From Nocardiopsis ganjiahuensis DSM 45031 (GTDB lineage: Bacteria > Actinomycetota > Actinomycetes > Streptosporangiales > Streptosporangiaceae): a DNA stretch of 64,000 bases. Within the stretch, counting starts at the first letter, position 1, and each line of letters starts with the position of its first letter. Under the pieces are notes generated by a model. The model worked only from the letters and a program-made list of their open reading frames with translations. It did no database searches and had not been told where the DNA came from. The DNA lies in the NCBI RefSeq assembly GCF_000341085.1, contig NZ_ANBA01000002.1, forward strand, positions 434,001 to 498,000, in the 5' to 3' direction. Shown one piece after another: positions 26,971 to 34,421 of this stretch. A program made the position numbers and the translations under genes.

Positions 26971-27864
26971 ATGACACACGACACCGCACAGTCAACCAAG
27001 CCCCGCGTCGTCCTGCTCGGCCTCGGCGCCATGGGCACCGCGCTCGCCCGTACCTGGCTCGCCGCCGGGTACCCCGTGACCGTCTGGAACAGGACCGCGG
27101 CCAAGGCCGAACCGCTCCGCGGACTCGGCGCCGACGTCGCCGTCACCGCCGCCGAGGCCGTGGCAGCCGGACGCCTCGTGGTGACCTGCCTGTTCGACGA
27201 CGCCTCCCTCGAAGAAGCACTGGACGGGGCCGACCTCCACGGCAGGGACCTCGTCGACCTCACCACCGGCACCCCCGGCCAGGCCGACACCCGAGCCGTC
27301 TGGGCCGAGAAGCGGGGTGCCCGCTTCCTCAGCGGCGGGATGATGGCGATCCCACCGATGATCGGTGTCCCCGACGCCGGTGGCTACGTGTTCTACAGCG
27401 GCCCCCGCGAGGTCTTCGACCAGCACGCGTCCACCCTCGCGGCGCCCCTGGGGGTCCGTTTCGCCGGAACGCGTCCGGGTGCCGCCGCCCTGTACGACAT
27501 CGCCCTGCTCAGCGCCATGCACGGCATGCTCGCCGGGATCACCCACGCCTTCGCCCTCGTTCGCGGCGAGGAGATGCCCACCAAGGAGTTCGCGGGGCTG
27601 CTCACTTCCTGGCTCACCGCGATGGCCTCGGCGACGGACCTGATGGCCGAGCAGATCGACAGCGGTGACTACAGCAGGGGCGTGGTCTCCAACCTGGCCA
27701 TGCAGGTCGCCGGCAACCGGGCCCTGGCCGTCACCGCCGAGGAGCAGGGGGTGGACTTCCGCCTCCTCGCGCCCTACTCCGAGCTGTTGGAGGAGCGCCT
27801 GGCCCAGGGCTTCGCCGAGGAGGACGGCACCGGCGCCCTGGAACTGCTCGTCAAGGGCTCCTGA
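26971..27864 (+). CDS. NAD(P)-binding dehydrogenase, imine reductase / 6PGDH-like
   Basis: 297 residues. The N-terminal Rossmann fold begins with VVLLGLGAMGTALARTWLAAGYPVTVWNRT (the WNRT end suggests NADP). LVDLTTGTPGQADTRA and SGGMMAIPPMIGVPDAGGYVFYSG are typical of imine reductases and beta-hydroxyacid dehydrogenases. A helical C-terminal dimerisation domain follows (about 170-297). The canonical 6PGDH catalytic lysine region is replaced, as in imine reductases. Substrate unknown. Control by the divergent HxlR gene is inferred from layout. Confidence 0.88.
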   Translation: MTHDTAQSTKPRVVLLGLGAMGTALARTWLAAGYPVTVWNRTAAKAEPLRGLGADVAVTAAEAVAAGRLVVTCLFDDASLEEALDGADLHGRDLVDLTTGTPGQADTRAVWAEKRGARFLSGGMMAIPPMIGVPDAGGYVFYSGPREVFDQHASTLAAPLGVRFAGTRPGAAALYDIALLSAMHGMLAGITHAFALVRGEEMPTKEFAGLLTSWLTAMASATDLMAEQIDSGDYSRGVVSNLAMQVAGNRALAVTAEEQGVDFRLLAPYSELLEERLAQGFAEEDGTGALELLVKGS

Positions 27865-27869
27865 CAAGG

Positions 27870-27902
27870 GCGTGTCCGGCGGTTTCCCGCCGCCGGACGC
27901 GC
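27870..27902. terminator. Terminator between dehydrogenase and DUF2087 gene
   Basis: A 13-bp G/C-rich stem with one G-T pair (27870-27882 with 27890-27902) lies between convergent stops, 3 bp from the DUF2087 stop. Confidence 0.7.
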
Positions 27903-27904
27903 CG

Positions 27905-28210
27905 CTACAGGTCGACGGTGCCACCGCAGCGCCAGTAGTGGGTCCGGTCGTGTTCCAGGAAGCCCTCGTCCATGAGGCTGCGGCGCAGGACCACCAGGTC
28001 GGCACTGAACCGGCACAGGACCGTGTTGAGCTCCGGTTCGGTGTACCGGACCCCCGGCTCGAAGGCACGGGCGATCCGGTCGAGCAGGACGAGCCGGTCC
28101 GGACGGCGGACCGGGACGGAAGTCAACCGCCCCTGCGGCATGTACGTCCGCAGCACCTCGCCGCGTTCCTGTTCGGTCAGCTCTCTCGGTCCACGGTCCC
28201 GTGCCACCAC
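27905..28210 (-). CDS. DUF2087 domain protein
   Basis: 101 residues from GTG at 28210. Family pattern LTEQERGEVLRTYMPQGRLTSVPVRRPDRLVLLDRIARAFEPG...YTEPELNTVL, ending WRCGGTVDL. DUF2087 is often fused to or next to regulators and may be a small DNA- or ligand-binding module; its role is not known. It begins 7 bp after the TetR stop with GGAGG in between, so the pair is translationally coupled. Confidence 0.85.
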   Translation of the reverse strand: MVARDRGPRELTEQERGEVLRTYMPQGRLTSVPVRRPDRLVLLDRIARAFEPGVRYTEPELNTVLCRFSADLVVLRRSLMDEGFLEHDRTHYWRCGGTVDL

Positions 28211-28217
28211 GGCCTCC

Positions 28218-28805
28218 TCAGCGGTCCACCGGCAGCATGCCGTGCACGACCATCTCCACCCGGTGGGCGGCCTGGTCGGGGTCCATGGGCTGCAGGGTGT
28301 ACGACACGATCAGCCGCAGGGTCACGTCCGCGACCGCCTCGGTGACGCCGGGGTCCGCGTTCGGACAGCGCTCCCCCAGCGTCCACGCGATGCGCTCCCG
28401 CAGGGCGTCCAGCAGCGGCGCGGACCTGGTCGTGAGGACCGGCAGGAGCTGGTCGTCCCCGGTGACCACGGCGCGCAGCAGGGGGTTGTCGCGGACCGCC
28501 AGCAGGACCATCCGGGTCGTGCGGCTCACCGCGTGCACGGGGTCGTGCCCGTCGGACTCCAGCACCCGCACCACGGTGTCCAGCAGCGTGTTGACCTCAC
28601 GCACCACCACCGCCTGGAGCAGGCCCTCCTTGCTGCCGAAGACGTTGTAGAGGGTCTGTCTGGAGACCCGTGCGGCGGCGGCGATGTCGACCATCCGCCG
28701 CTCGCCCCAGTACCCCGCCAGCACCTCGGCGTAGGCGGCGTCCATCAGCCGTTCGCGTACCCCGGCGCCTTCCCGGGGACGTCTGTCTCCGCTCACGGTT
28801 CCCAT
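28218..28805 (-). CDS. TetR-family transcriptional regulator
   Basis: 195 residues from ATG at 28805 (a GTG at 28796 has the better-spaced GGAGGG and would remove three residues). HTH at about residues 18-65: RLMDAAYAEVLAGYWGERRMVDIAAAARVSRQTLYNVFGSKEGL. The C-terminal ligand-binding half is divergent as usual. First gene of a two-gene unit with DUF2087. Target and ligand unknown. Confidence 0.88.
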   Translation of the reverse strand: MGTVSGDRRPREGAGVRERLMDAAYAEVLAGYWGERRMVDIAAAARVSRQTLYNVFGSKEGLLQAVVVREVNTLLDTVVRVLESDGHDPVHAVSRTTRMVLLAVRDNPLLRAVVTGDDQLLPVLTTRSAPLLDALRERIAWTLGERCPNADPGVTEAVADVTLRLIVSYTLQPMDPDQAAHRVEMVVHGMLPVDR

Positions 28806-28978
28806 CCCTCCATCCTCGCATCCACGTCCAGGGGCCGTCCTTCCTCTCACTGGCCGCGGGCCCGCCCCCTGTCCCGCGGCGGCCGCACGGCGCCCCGTGC
28901 GGCTGTGACACCGCGTGGCCGTCCTAACACTCTGATCACACGGCGGTGCCGCTTTAGGCATGTTCGTGCCCGGGAAGG

Positions 28979-28984
28979 TAGCGT
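28979..28984 (+). promoter_or_regulatory. -10 box of hisN, probable leaderless start
   Basis: TAGCGT followed by 8 nt and ATG at 28993. It shows hisN has its own transcription start here rather than relying on rsgA readthrough. Confidence 0.4.
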
Positions 28985-28992
28985 TACCGGCC

Positions 28993-29802
28993 ATGGCGTC
29001 CTTTGACGATGATCTGCGGCTGGCCCACGTGCTCGCCGACGCTGCCGACGACATCGCGGTCAAGCGCTTCCGCGCGCTCGACCTGGTTGTCGACACCAAA
29101 CCGGACCTGACCCCGGTCACCGAGGCCGACCGCATGGTCGAGGAGACCCTGCGCAGCGTGCTCTCCCGCGCGCGGCCCCGCGACGCGGTCGTCGGCGAGG
29201 AGTACGGCAGGAGCGGCAACAGCAACCGGGTGTGGGTCATCGACCCCATCGACGGCACGAAGAACTACGTGCGCGGCGTCCCCGTGTGGGCGACCCTCAT
29301 CGCCCTGCTGGAGGGCGACCGCCCCGTGGTGGGCGTGGTGTCGGCCCCGGCTCTGCACCGGCGCTGGTGGGCGTCCAAGGGCGGCGGCACCTGGACGGGC
29401 CGCAGCCTGTCCAAAGCCACGCGCTGCCACGTCTCCAAGGTCCAGGAGCTGTCGGACGCGTCGCTGAGCTTCTCGTCACTGACCGGCTGGGAGGAGCAGG
29501 GCCGCCTGGAGTCGTTCCTGGGGCTGACCAGGTCGGTGTGGCGGACCCGGGCCTACGGCGACTTCTGGTCACACGTGATGGTCGCCGAGGGGACCGTGGA
29601 CATCGCCGCGGAACCCGAGCTCTCGCTCTGGGACGCGGCGCCGCTGCCGATCATCCTGGAGGAGGCCGGCGGTCGCGCCACCAACCTGCGCGGCAACGGC
29701 TTCGAGGACGGCGGACCGCTGGTGTGCACCAACGGGGTCATCCACGACCAGGTGCTGACCTGGCTCAACGGCGGTCCCACCCCCCTGCGCCGACCGAAGT
29801 AG
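28993..29802 (+). CDS. hisN: Histidinol-phosphatase HisN (inositol monophosphatase family)
   Basis: 269 residues. Metal-binding motifs of the IMPase fold are intact: VVGEEYG (about 65-71), WVIDPIDGTKNYVRGVPVWATLIALL (about 81-106) and SLWDAAPLPIILEEAGG near the C-terminus. The actinobacterial HisN subgroup dephosphorylates histidinol-phosphate in histidine synthesis. Assignment over a generic inositol phosphatase rests on sequence style (RGVPVWATLIAL) and on the aroA-rsgA neighbourhood. Confidence 0.9.
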   Translation: MASFDDDLRLAHVLADAADDIAVKRFRALDLVVDTKPDLTPVTEADRMVEETLRSVLSRARPRDAVVGEEYGRSGNSNRVWVIDPIDGTKNYVRGVPVWATLIALLEGDRPVVGVVSAPALHRRWWASKGGGTWTGRSLSKATRCHVSKVQELSDASLSFSSLTGWEEQGRLESFLGLTRSVWRTRAYGDFWSHVMVAEGTVDIAAEPELSLWDAAPLPIILEEAGGRATNLRGNGFEDGGPLVCTNGVIHDQVLTWLNGGPTPLRRPK

Positions 29803-29847
29803 GCCGGGGCGGCCCGAGGCCACCGACACAAGCAGCACTCGGACGAA

Positions 29848-29866
29848 CACGTTACGTAGTAACGTG
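29848..29866. promoter_or_regulatory. Palindromic operator over a lipoprotein start
   Basis: CACGTTACGTAGTAACGTG has 8-bp perfect arms around GTA. It covers the probable -10 (TAGTAA, 29857-29862) and reaches the first of two candidate GTG starts. A repressor bound here would block initiation. The regulator is not identifiable. Confidence 0.55.
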
Positions 29867-29872
29867 CGCTGT

Positions 29873-30463
29873 GTGCTGACCAAGACAACCCGACGACGGC
29901 GCACGGTCGCACTCTGCGGTGTGGTCCTCCTCCTGGCCACCGCCTGTGGCGAGAGCCACGGCCACACCCCTCAGCAGCTCAGCGAGATGATCGCCGAGAC
30001 CGTGCGCGCCTCCGCCGAGACCGGCCCCCTCGGGCTCGGTGTGCCCGACACCGCCTTCGACCCCGCCCGCTACGCCTGCGCCCCCGCGGTGGACCCCGGA
30101 CTCCCGGGTGCCTGGCGCAGCCGGGCCCCGCGCAAGGAGGTCGGGGACGGCGAGCCTGTCGCGCTCGGCCTCTCCGACACCGAAGGGCATTCCGGTCCCG
30201 TCGTCGCATCCGTGACCGACCCCGCCGGGGAGACCGCCACCGCCGAGGCCGGCCTCGCCGAAGGCGAGTGGGCGAACCTGGAGTACCCGGACGCGTTCGA
30301 CGGCGGGACGGGCGCCGGGGCGGACGGCGGAACCCTCGAACCCGGCGTGTACACGGTCGTGTGGTCCGACGCCGAGAGCGGGGCACCCATCACCTGCGAC
30401 GGCTTCGAGGTCGGGCGGGACGACGGGCAGCCCCCGTCTCCTGCTCCTCTTCCACAACCCTGA
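29873..30463 (+). CDS. Putative lipoprotein of unknown function
   Basis: 196 residues from GTG at 29873 (GTG at 29864 would add three). The signal peptide ends at ATAC (Cys near 25), a type II signal peptidase site. The mature part is acidic with Cys residues in RYACAPAV and PITCDGFEV that could form a disulfide, and ends in a Pro-rich tail. It resembles no family I can name. It precedes the ABC exporter operon by 151 bp on the same strand and might belong to it functionally. A strong palindrome overlies its start. Confidence 0.7.
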   Translation: MLTKTTRRRRTVALCGVVLLLATACGESHGHTPQQLSEMIAETVRASAETGPLGLGVPDTAFDPARYACAPAVDPGLPGAWRSRAPRKEVGDGEPVALGLSDTEGHSGPVVASVTDPAGETATAEAGLAEGEWANLEYPDAFDGGTGAGADGGTLEPGVYTVVWSDAESGAPITCDGFEVGRDDGQPPSPAPLPQP

Positions 30464-30614
30464 GTGGCCGGGTTCGGCCAACAGAAAACACCCTCCACAA
30501 TGAACCGAAACCCCCCATGCCCGCGATGGGTCTGTTGAAACCCCGCCCAATGCGGGGCATCCCGGCGCCGCCCGACGCCGCGCCGGGGCCTACAGACACA
30601 CGGGAAGGGGCTCC

Positions 30615-31850
30615 ATGCTGCGTTCCCTCACAGCTGGGATCGTGCTGGCCTTCGCCGGTTCCCGGGCCAACGTGGCCCGGACCATCCTGTCCTGCGCGGG
30701 CATCGTCGTCGGTGTCGGCGCCCTGATCATGGTGGTCACCGCCGGTGACCTCGGACAGCGCTACGCCACCGCCTTCAGCGAGGCCAACGCCGGACGCGCG
30801 GCGACCATGGAGGTCTCCGTCTACGGAGAGGTCACCGACCTCGGCGCTTTCGAGGAGGACCTCGGACGGGCCGGCGCACTGGAGACCACGGTCTACAACC
30901 GTATGGAGGCCTCGCCTCCGCTCCGCAAGGGCGACCAGGTCCTCCAGGACGTCAGCTTCGTCGGCGTGGACGCCACGCTCGGCGACATCCGCCGGATCAA
31001 CATGGCCGAGGGCCGTTGGTTCACCGAGGCCGACCTGGAATCACGGTCCCCGGTACTGGTGGTCAACCAGGCACTGGCGGCGGAGCTCGGTGACTTCACC
31101 GACATCCAGATCGGCACCGACCAGTGGACGGACGTGCGCATCGTCGGCGTCTCGCAGAGCTCCACGTTCGACTCCGACTGGTACAGCGCCTACCTGCTCC
31201 GCGCCCCCCTCACCGGGGAACTCGTCTTCGGCTCCTCCTGGGCCCCCGAGGACGACGCGGCCTCGCAGGTCACCTACCTGGCGCGCATCGACCCCGCCGA
31301 CTCCGCCGCAGAGGAGATGTTCGGCGGCGGCGAGTTCACCGATCGCCTGCTCTCCGCCTCCTGGCGCTGGGGGCTCGACGAACCCGAGAACCTCATGGTC
31401 TACCGCTCCGACTACGCGGAGACCACCGACGAACTCATCGGCTACCTGTCCCTGGGCCTGATCGGCGTCGCGGTGATCACCCTCACCACAGGCCTGCTCG
31501 GCGTCCTCAACGTCGGTCTGGTCACCGTGCGGGAGCGGCGCCGCGAGCTCGCCACCTACCGGGCCCTCGGAGCGAGCAGGTTCACCCTGTTCGTGGCCGT
31601 GGTGATGGAGGCGGTCGTGGTCGCCGTCGTCGCCGGACTGATCGCCCTGGCCCTCTCCTGGGCTCTGGTCGCCGCGGGCGGGGCCGTCATCGGACGACTC
31701 ATGTGGCTGCCGCCCGACATCACCGTGGCCGTTCCGCCCTCGGCCGCACTGGTCGGCCTGGGCAGTGCGGCCCTCGTCGGGCTGTTGGCCGGGATCATCC
31801 CCGCGATCCGGGCGCTGCGCGCGTCCGTCGTCGCCGGGCTGCGGGAATAG
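30615..31850 (+). CDS. MacB/FtsX-type ABC transporter permease
   Basis: 411 residues, ATG after GGGAAGGGG. Topology: one N-terminal helix (about 20-42), a large extracytoplasmic MacB core domain (about 45-280), then three helices (about 283-310, 330-362 and 375-402) with the FtsX-type sequence VTVRERRRELATYRALGASRFTLF. This is the mechanotransmitting type of permease rather than a channel-forming exporter. It is followed 9 bp later by the adaptor gene and then the ATPase. The set resembles YknXYZ of bacilli, which protects against a secreted peptide toxin. Confidence 0.92.
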   Translation: MLRSLTAGIVLAFAGSRANVARTILSCAGIVVGVGALIMVVTAGDLGQRYATAFSEANAGRAATMEVSVYGEVTDLGAFEEDLGRAGALETTVYNRMEASPPLRKGDQVLQDVSFVGVDATLGDIRRINMAEGRWFTEADLESRSPVLVVNQALAAELGDFTDIQIGTDQWTDVRIVGVSQSSTFDSDWYSAYLLRAPLTGELVFGSSWAPEDDAASQVTYLARIDPADSAAEEMFGGGEFTDRLLSASWRWGLDEPENLMVYRSDYAETTDELIGYLSLGLIGVAVITLTTGLLGVLNVGLVTVRERRRELATYRALGASRFTLFVAVVMEAVVVAVVAGLIALALSWALVAAGGAVIGRLMWLPPDITVAVPPSAALVGLGSAALVGLLAGIIPAIRALRASVVAGLRE

Positions 31851-31859
31851 GAGACACAC

Positions 31860-32903
31860 GTGAAGAAGTGGATCATCATCGGCGCGGCCCTCACCCTGGT
31901 GCTGGCCCTGCTCGGTTCGGGCTATCTCCTGCTGTCCCGGCTCGGCGGCACCGGAGCGGAGGGGGACGAGTCCCTCAACGAGGCCTCGGTGGACGTGGGC
32001 GGGGCGCCGGTCGAGGTCGAGCTGGGCACGGTCAGTTCCCTGCTGGTGCTCGACGCGACCGTGCAGCCGGAGCCGGGCAAGGCGCTCAAGGCCAACAAGG
32101 GCGGCACCGTCACCCACCTGTGGCTGGACAACGGCGACACGGTGGAGAACGGGGCCCCGATCGTCAACGTGGCGGTGCCCGCCGAGCCCGCCGCCGGCGA
32201 GGACGAGGAGGGCGCGGCGGCCGGGCCCGCGACCACCGAGATCACCCTGTACGCGCCCACCGCCGGAACCATCAAGGGGATGGGCGACCTGCAGGTCGGC
32301 GACGTCCTGGAGCCCGGGGCGAAGGTGGCCTCCGTCGCCCCCGACGAGTTCCGCGCGGTGGCCACGGTCCCCGCCAACGACCTGTACCGGCTCTACGACG
32401 ACCCGGACGACATCATGCTCAAGATCGACAAGGGACCGCCCGCCACCGCGTGCGAGTTCATCGGTCTGGGCGCGGCCGAGGAGGGCGCGGCACCCGTCGA
32501 GGAGGAGTTCGACCCCTTCGCCGGGGAGTCCGAGGGCGGTGGCGGTGGCGGCGCCGGTGCCGAGCTGTCCTGCCGGGTCCCCTCGGACCTGCGGGTCTTC
32601 GACGGCGTCCAGGGCAAGCTGTCGGTGAGCACCGGCGAGGCCGAGGACGTCGTGGTCGTCCCGGTGACCGCCGTGCGCGGCACCGCCGAGGAGGGCCAGG
32701 TGATCGTGGTCGACGAGAGCGGCTCCGAGGAGCCCCGCGAGGTCTCCCTGGGGCTGTCCGACGGCCAACTCGTGGAGGTCACCGAGGGGTTGAGCGTCGG
32801 CGAGTCGATCCTGGACCCGGTGCCGCTGGACCCGCGTTTCGACGTCCCCGGTGACGGTGACGAGGACGAGGAGCTCGAGGACGAGTTCTGGATGGGTGGC
32901 TAG
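31860..32903 (+). CDS. Membrane-fusion / periplasmic adaptor protein (HlyD/MacA-like)
   Basis: 347 residues from GTG at 31860 with AGGAG upstream. One N-terminal membrane anchor (about 4-27). Two half-lipoyl motifs lie at about residues 70-100 (GGTVTHLWLDNGDTVENGAPI) and 125-155 (APTAGTIKGMGDLQVGDVLEPG), with a beta-barrel and membrane-proximal domain after them. No long coiled coil separates the lipoyl halves; instead there is a Gly/Glu-rich insert (about 205-235). The stop codon abuts the ATPase ATG. In a Gram-positive cell there is no outer-membrane partner, so the adaptor probably stabilises or presents substrate to the permease. Confidence 0.88.
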   Translation: MKKWIIIGAALTLVLALLGSGYLLLSRLGGTGAEGDESLNEASVDVGGAPVEVELGTVSSLLVLDATVQPEPGKALKANKGGTVTHLWLDNGDTVENGAPIVNVAVPAEPAAGEDEEGAAAGPATTEITLYAPTAGTIKGMGDLQVGDVLEPGAKVASVAPDEFRAVATVPANDLYRLYDDPDDIMLKIDKGPPATACEFIGLGAAEEGAAPVEEEFDPFAGESEGGGGGGAGAELSCRVPSDLRVFDGVQGKLSVSTGEAEDVVVVPVTAVRGTAEEGQVIVVDESGSEEPREVSLGLSDGQLVEVTEGLSVGESILDPVPLDPRFDVPGDGDEDEELEDEFWMGG

Positions 32904-33626
32904 ATGACGGCCGAAGCTCCCTACCCGGTGGCCGTGAGAGGGCCCCGGGCCGCCGGTCCCCCGCTGCTCCAGGTGCAGGGGCTGACCCGGCACTTCATGG
33001 TTTCGGGCGCCCGGATCGACGTGCTGCACGACTGCACCTTCGATGTCGCCCGCGGCGAGGTCGTGGCCATCGTCGGCCAGTCGGGGTCGGGCAAGTCCAC
33101 CCTGCTGAACGTGCTGGGGCTGCTGGACAAGCCCAGCAGCGGCTCCTACGTCTTCGACGGTGTGGAGACCACTCCCCTGCGGGAGGGCCGCCGGTCACGG
33201 CTGCGGGGCGACGGGATCGGGTTCGTGTTCCAGCAGTTCCACCTGTTGGAGCGCCGCTCGGCCCTGGCCAACGTGAGTGTGCCGATGGTGCTGGCCGGGG
33301 TTCCGGTGCTGCGCCGCCGCTCCCGCTCCAAGGAGCTGTTGGAGTCGGTGGGGCTGGGCCACCGGCTCAACTCCCAGCCGCACCAGCTGTCCGGCGGTGA
33401 GCAGCAGCGTGTGGCCCTGGCGCGGGCCCTGAGCCGGGAACCCGCGCTCATCCTCGCCGACGAGCCCACGGGCGCTCTGGACGCCACGAGCAGCACCATG
33501 ATCATGGACCAGCTGATCGACCAGTCCCGAGTGCGTGACGCCGCCGTGGTCGTGGTGACCCACGACCCCAAGGTGGCCGAGCGGGCCGACCGGGTCGTGG
33601 AGCTGGTGGAGGGCCGCACCCGCTGA
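32904..33626 (+). CDS. ABC transporter ATPase (LolD/MacB type)
   Basis: 240 residues. Walker A GQSGSGKST (about 55-63), Q-loop FVFQQFHLLERRSALANV, signature LSGGEQQRVALARAL, Walker B LILADEPTGALD, H-switch VVTHDPKVAERADRV. It starts immediately after the adaptor stop codon. Energises the MacB-like permease; substrate possibly a peptide or antibiotic, by analogy only. Confidence 0.94.
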   Translation: MTAEAPYPVAVRGPRAAGPPLLQVQGLTRHFMVSGARIDVLHDCTFDVARGEVVAIVGQSGSGKSTLLNVLGLLDKPSSGSYVFDGVETTPLREGRRSRLRGDGIGFVFQQFHLLERRSALANVSVPMVLAGVPVLRRRSRSKELLESVGLGHRLNSQPHQLSGGEQQRVALARALSREPALILADEPTGALDATSSTMIMDQLIDQSRVRDAAVVVVTHDPKVAERADRVVELVEGRTR

Positions 33627-33637
33627 ACCCGGTTACC

Positions 33638-33678
33638 CGGCCCCGGTGCCGACCGAAGGACGGTCGGCACCGGGGCCG
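33638..33678 (+). terminator. Terminator of the ABC exporter operon
   Basis: A perfect 17-bp stem (33638-33654 with 33662-33678) with a 7-base loop, 12 bp after the ATPase stop. Confidence 0.85.
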
Positions 33679-33720
33679 GCTCCGTCCAACGGGCGGGCAC
33701 ACCCATGGGCGGGTACAACG

Positions 33721-33756
33721 AGAAGCGCCGAGTGGATTTCTCCACCCGGCGCTTCT
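33721..33756 (-). terminator. Terminator of tRNA-fMet copy 1
   Basis: Stem 33723-33736 with 33741-33754 (14 bp, one mismatch, TTTC/GAAA loop) just 3' of the tRNA on the minus strand. Confidence 0.75.
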
Positions 33757-33762
33757 TCTTAT

Positions 33763-33839
33763 TGGTAGCGGGGACAGGATTTGAACCTGCGACCTCTGGG
33801 TTATGAGCCCAGCGAGCTACCGAACTGCTCCACCCCGCG
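33763..33839 (-). tRNA. Initiator tRNA-fMet (CAT), copy 1
   Basis: 77 nt on the minus strand, full cloverleaf. It starts CGCGGGGTGGAGCAG and ends with an encoded CCA. The anticodon stem-loop is GGGCTCATAACCC. Three consecutive G-C pairs next to the anticodon loop and an unpaired first base (C1 against U72) are the hallmarks of initiator rather than elongator tRNA-Met. T-loop GGTTCAAATCC. It is identical to the second copy 351 bp away. Confidence 0.97.
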
Positions 33840-33853
33840 TCGTTGTGATCTCT

Positions 33854-33882
33854 ACTTTAGGGCCTTTAGCCCCAGGTGGCAA
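33854..33882 (-). promoter_or_regulatory. Promoter of tRNA-fMet copy 1
   Basis: Minus strand TTGCCA (33877-33882), 17-base spacer, TAAAGT (33854-33859), 14 bp before the tRNA 5' end. A 9-bp inverted repeat, ATCGGTTTG...CAAACCGAT (33883-33908), abuts the -35. Confidence 0.65.
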
Positions 33883-33908
33883 ATCGGTTTGTTTTGCATC
33901 AAACCGAT
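33883..33908. repeat. Inverted repeat upstream of the tRNA promoter
   Basis: ATCGGTTTG (33883-33891) and CAAACCGAT (33900-33908) form perfect 9-bp arms around an 8-base AT-rich centre. It lies directly upstream of the -35 of tRNA copy 1, where an activator or UP-element-like factor would bind. Not present at copy 2. The remaining bases of the gap between the tRNAs (to 34083) show no gene. Confidence 0.45.
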
Positions 33909-34083
33909 CGGAGATCCACCCGTTTGTCCTGGTCAGTTGCCCGACCTGGCTTGTTAGCTACTCTACCAGGCTTTCCTTGCGGTCCGCCCCGGCATTTTCG
34001 CCGCGCACACACATCCTCGTCGATATGACGCCGATATGTGCTTCCCGATTTCTCCACCGAGGCGGAAGAACCGAGAAAAGCAC

Positions 34084-34109
34084 CGGACCCGGGATTTCTC
34101 CCGGGTCCG
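34084..34109 (-). terminator. Terminator of tRNA-fMet copy 2
   Basis: A perfect 11-bp stem, CGGACCCGGGA with its complement, around a TTTC/GAAA loop, followed on the minus strand by GTGCTTTTCTC. Confidence 0.75.
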
Positions 34110-34113
34110 ATCT

Positions 34114-34190
34114 TGGTAGCGGGGACAGGATTTGAACCTGCGACCTCTGGGTTATGAGCCCAGCGAGCTACCGAACTGCTCCACCCCGCG
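34114..34190 (-). tRNA. Initiator tRNA-fMet (CAT), copy 2
   Basis: 77 nt, identical to copy 1 including encoded CCA and about ten bases of 5' flank (CACAACGACG just outside the gene). Same initiator features: unpaired C1, GGG/CCC anticodon stem. Separate promoter and terminator show it is an independent unit rather than a processed tandem. Confidence 0.97.
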
Positions 34191-34203
34191 TCGTTGTGTC
34201 TTC

Positions 34204-34232
34204 AGATTAGCGCGACCCGGCGAGAAAGCCAA
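34204..34232 (-). promoter_or_regulatory. Promoter of tRNA-fMet copy 2
   Basis: Minus strand TTGGCT (34227-34232), 17-base spacer, TAATCT (34204-34209), 13 bp before the tRNA. Confidence 0.65.
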
Positions 34233-34350
34233 ATCAGCCAGTGGAGACGTGGCGCACCCCCGTTGCGGCTCCTCGTGGAGCAACCGCGCAGGTCCGTGCA
34301 CATCCCCCACACTACGGGCTCGGAGAAGTGCTCGGGTACGGGGGACAGGA

Positions 34351-34381
34351 ACGGGGCGGGACCCGGAAGGTCCCGCCCCGT
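34351..34381 (-). terminator. Terminator of the UPF0182 gene
   Basis: A perfect 13-bp stem (34351-34363 with 34369-34381), 5-base loop, 40 bp past the UPF0182 stop. Confidence 0.75.
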
Positions 34382-34421
34382 CGCACACCACGCCTTCAGA
34401 GGCGTCCGGTACCGCTGCGGA

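Noticed and set aside
33763..34190. Integration (att) site at the tRNA genes
   Set aside because: No integrase, no partial tRNA 3'-end copy and no mobile genes in the neighbourhood; the second tRNA is complete with promoter and terminator.
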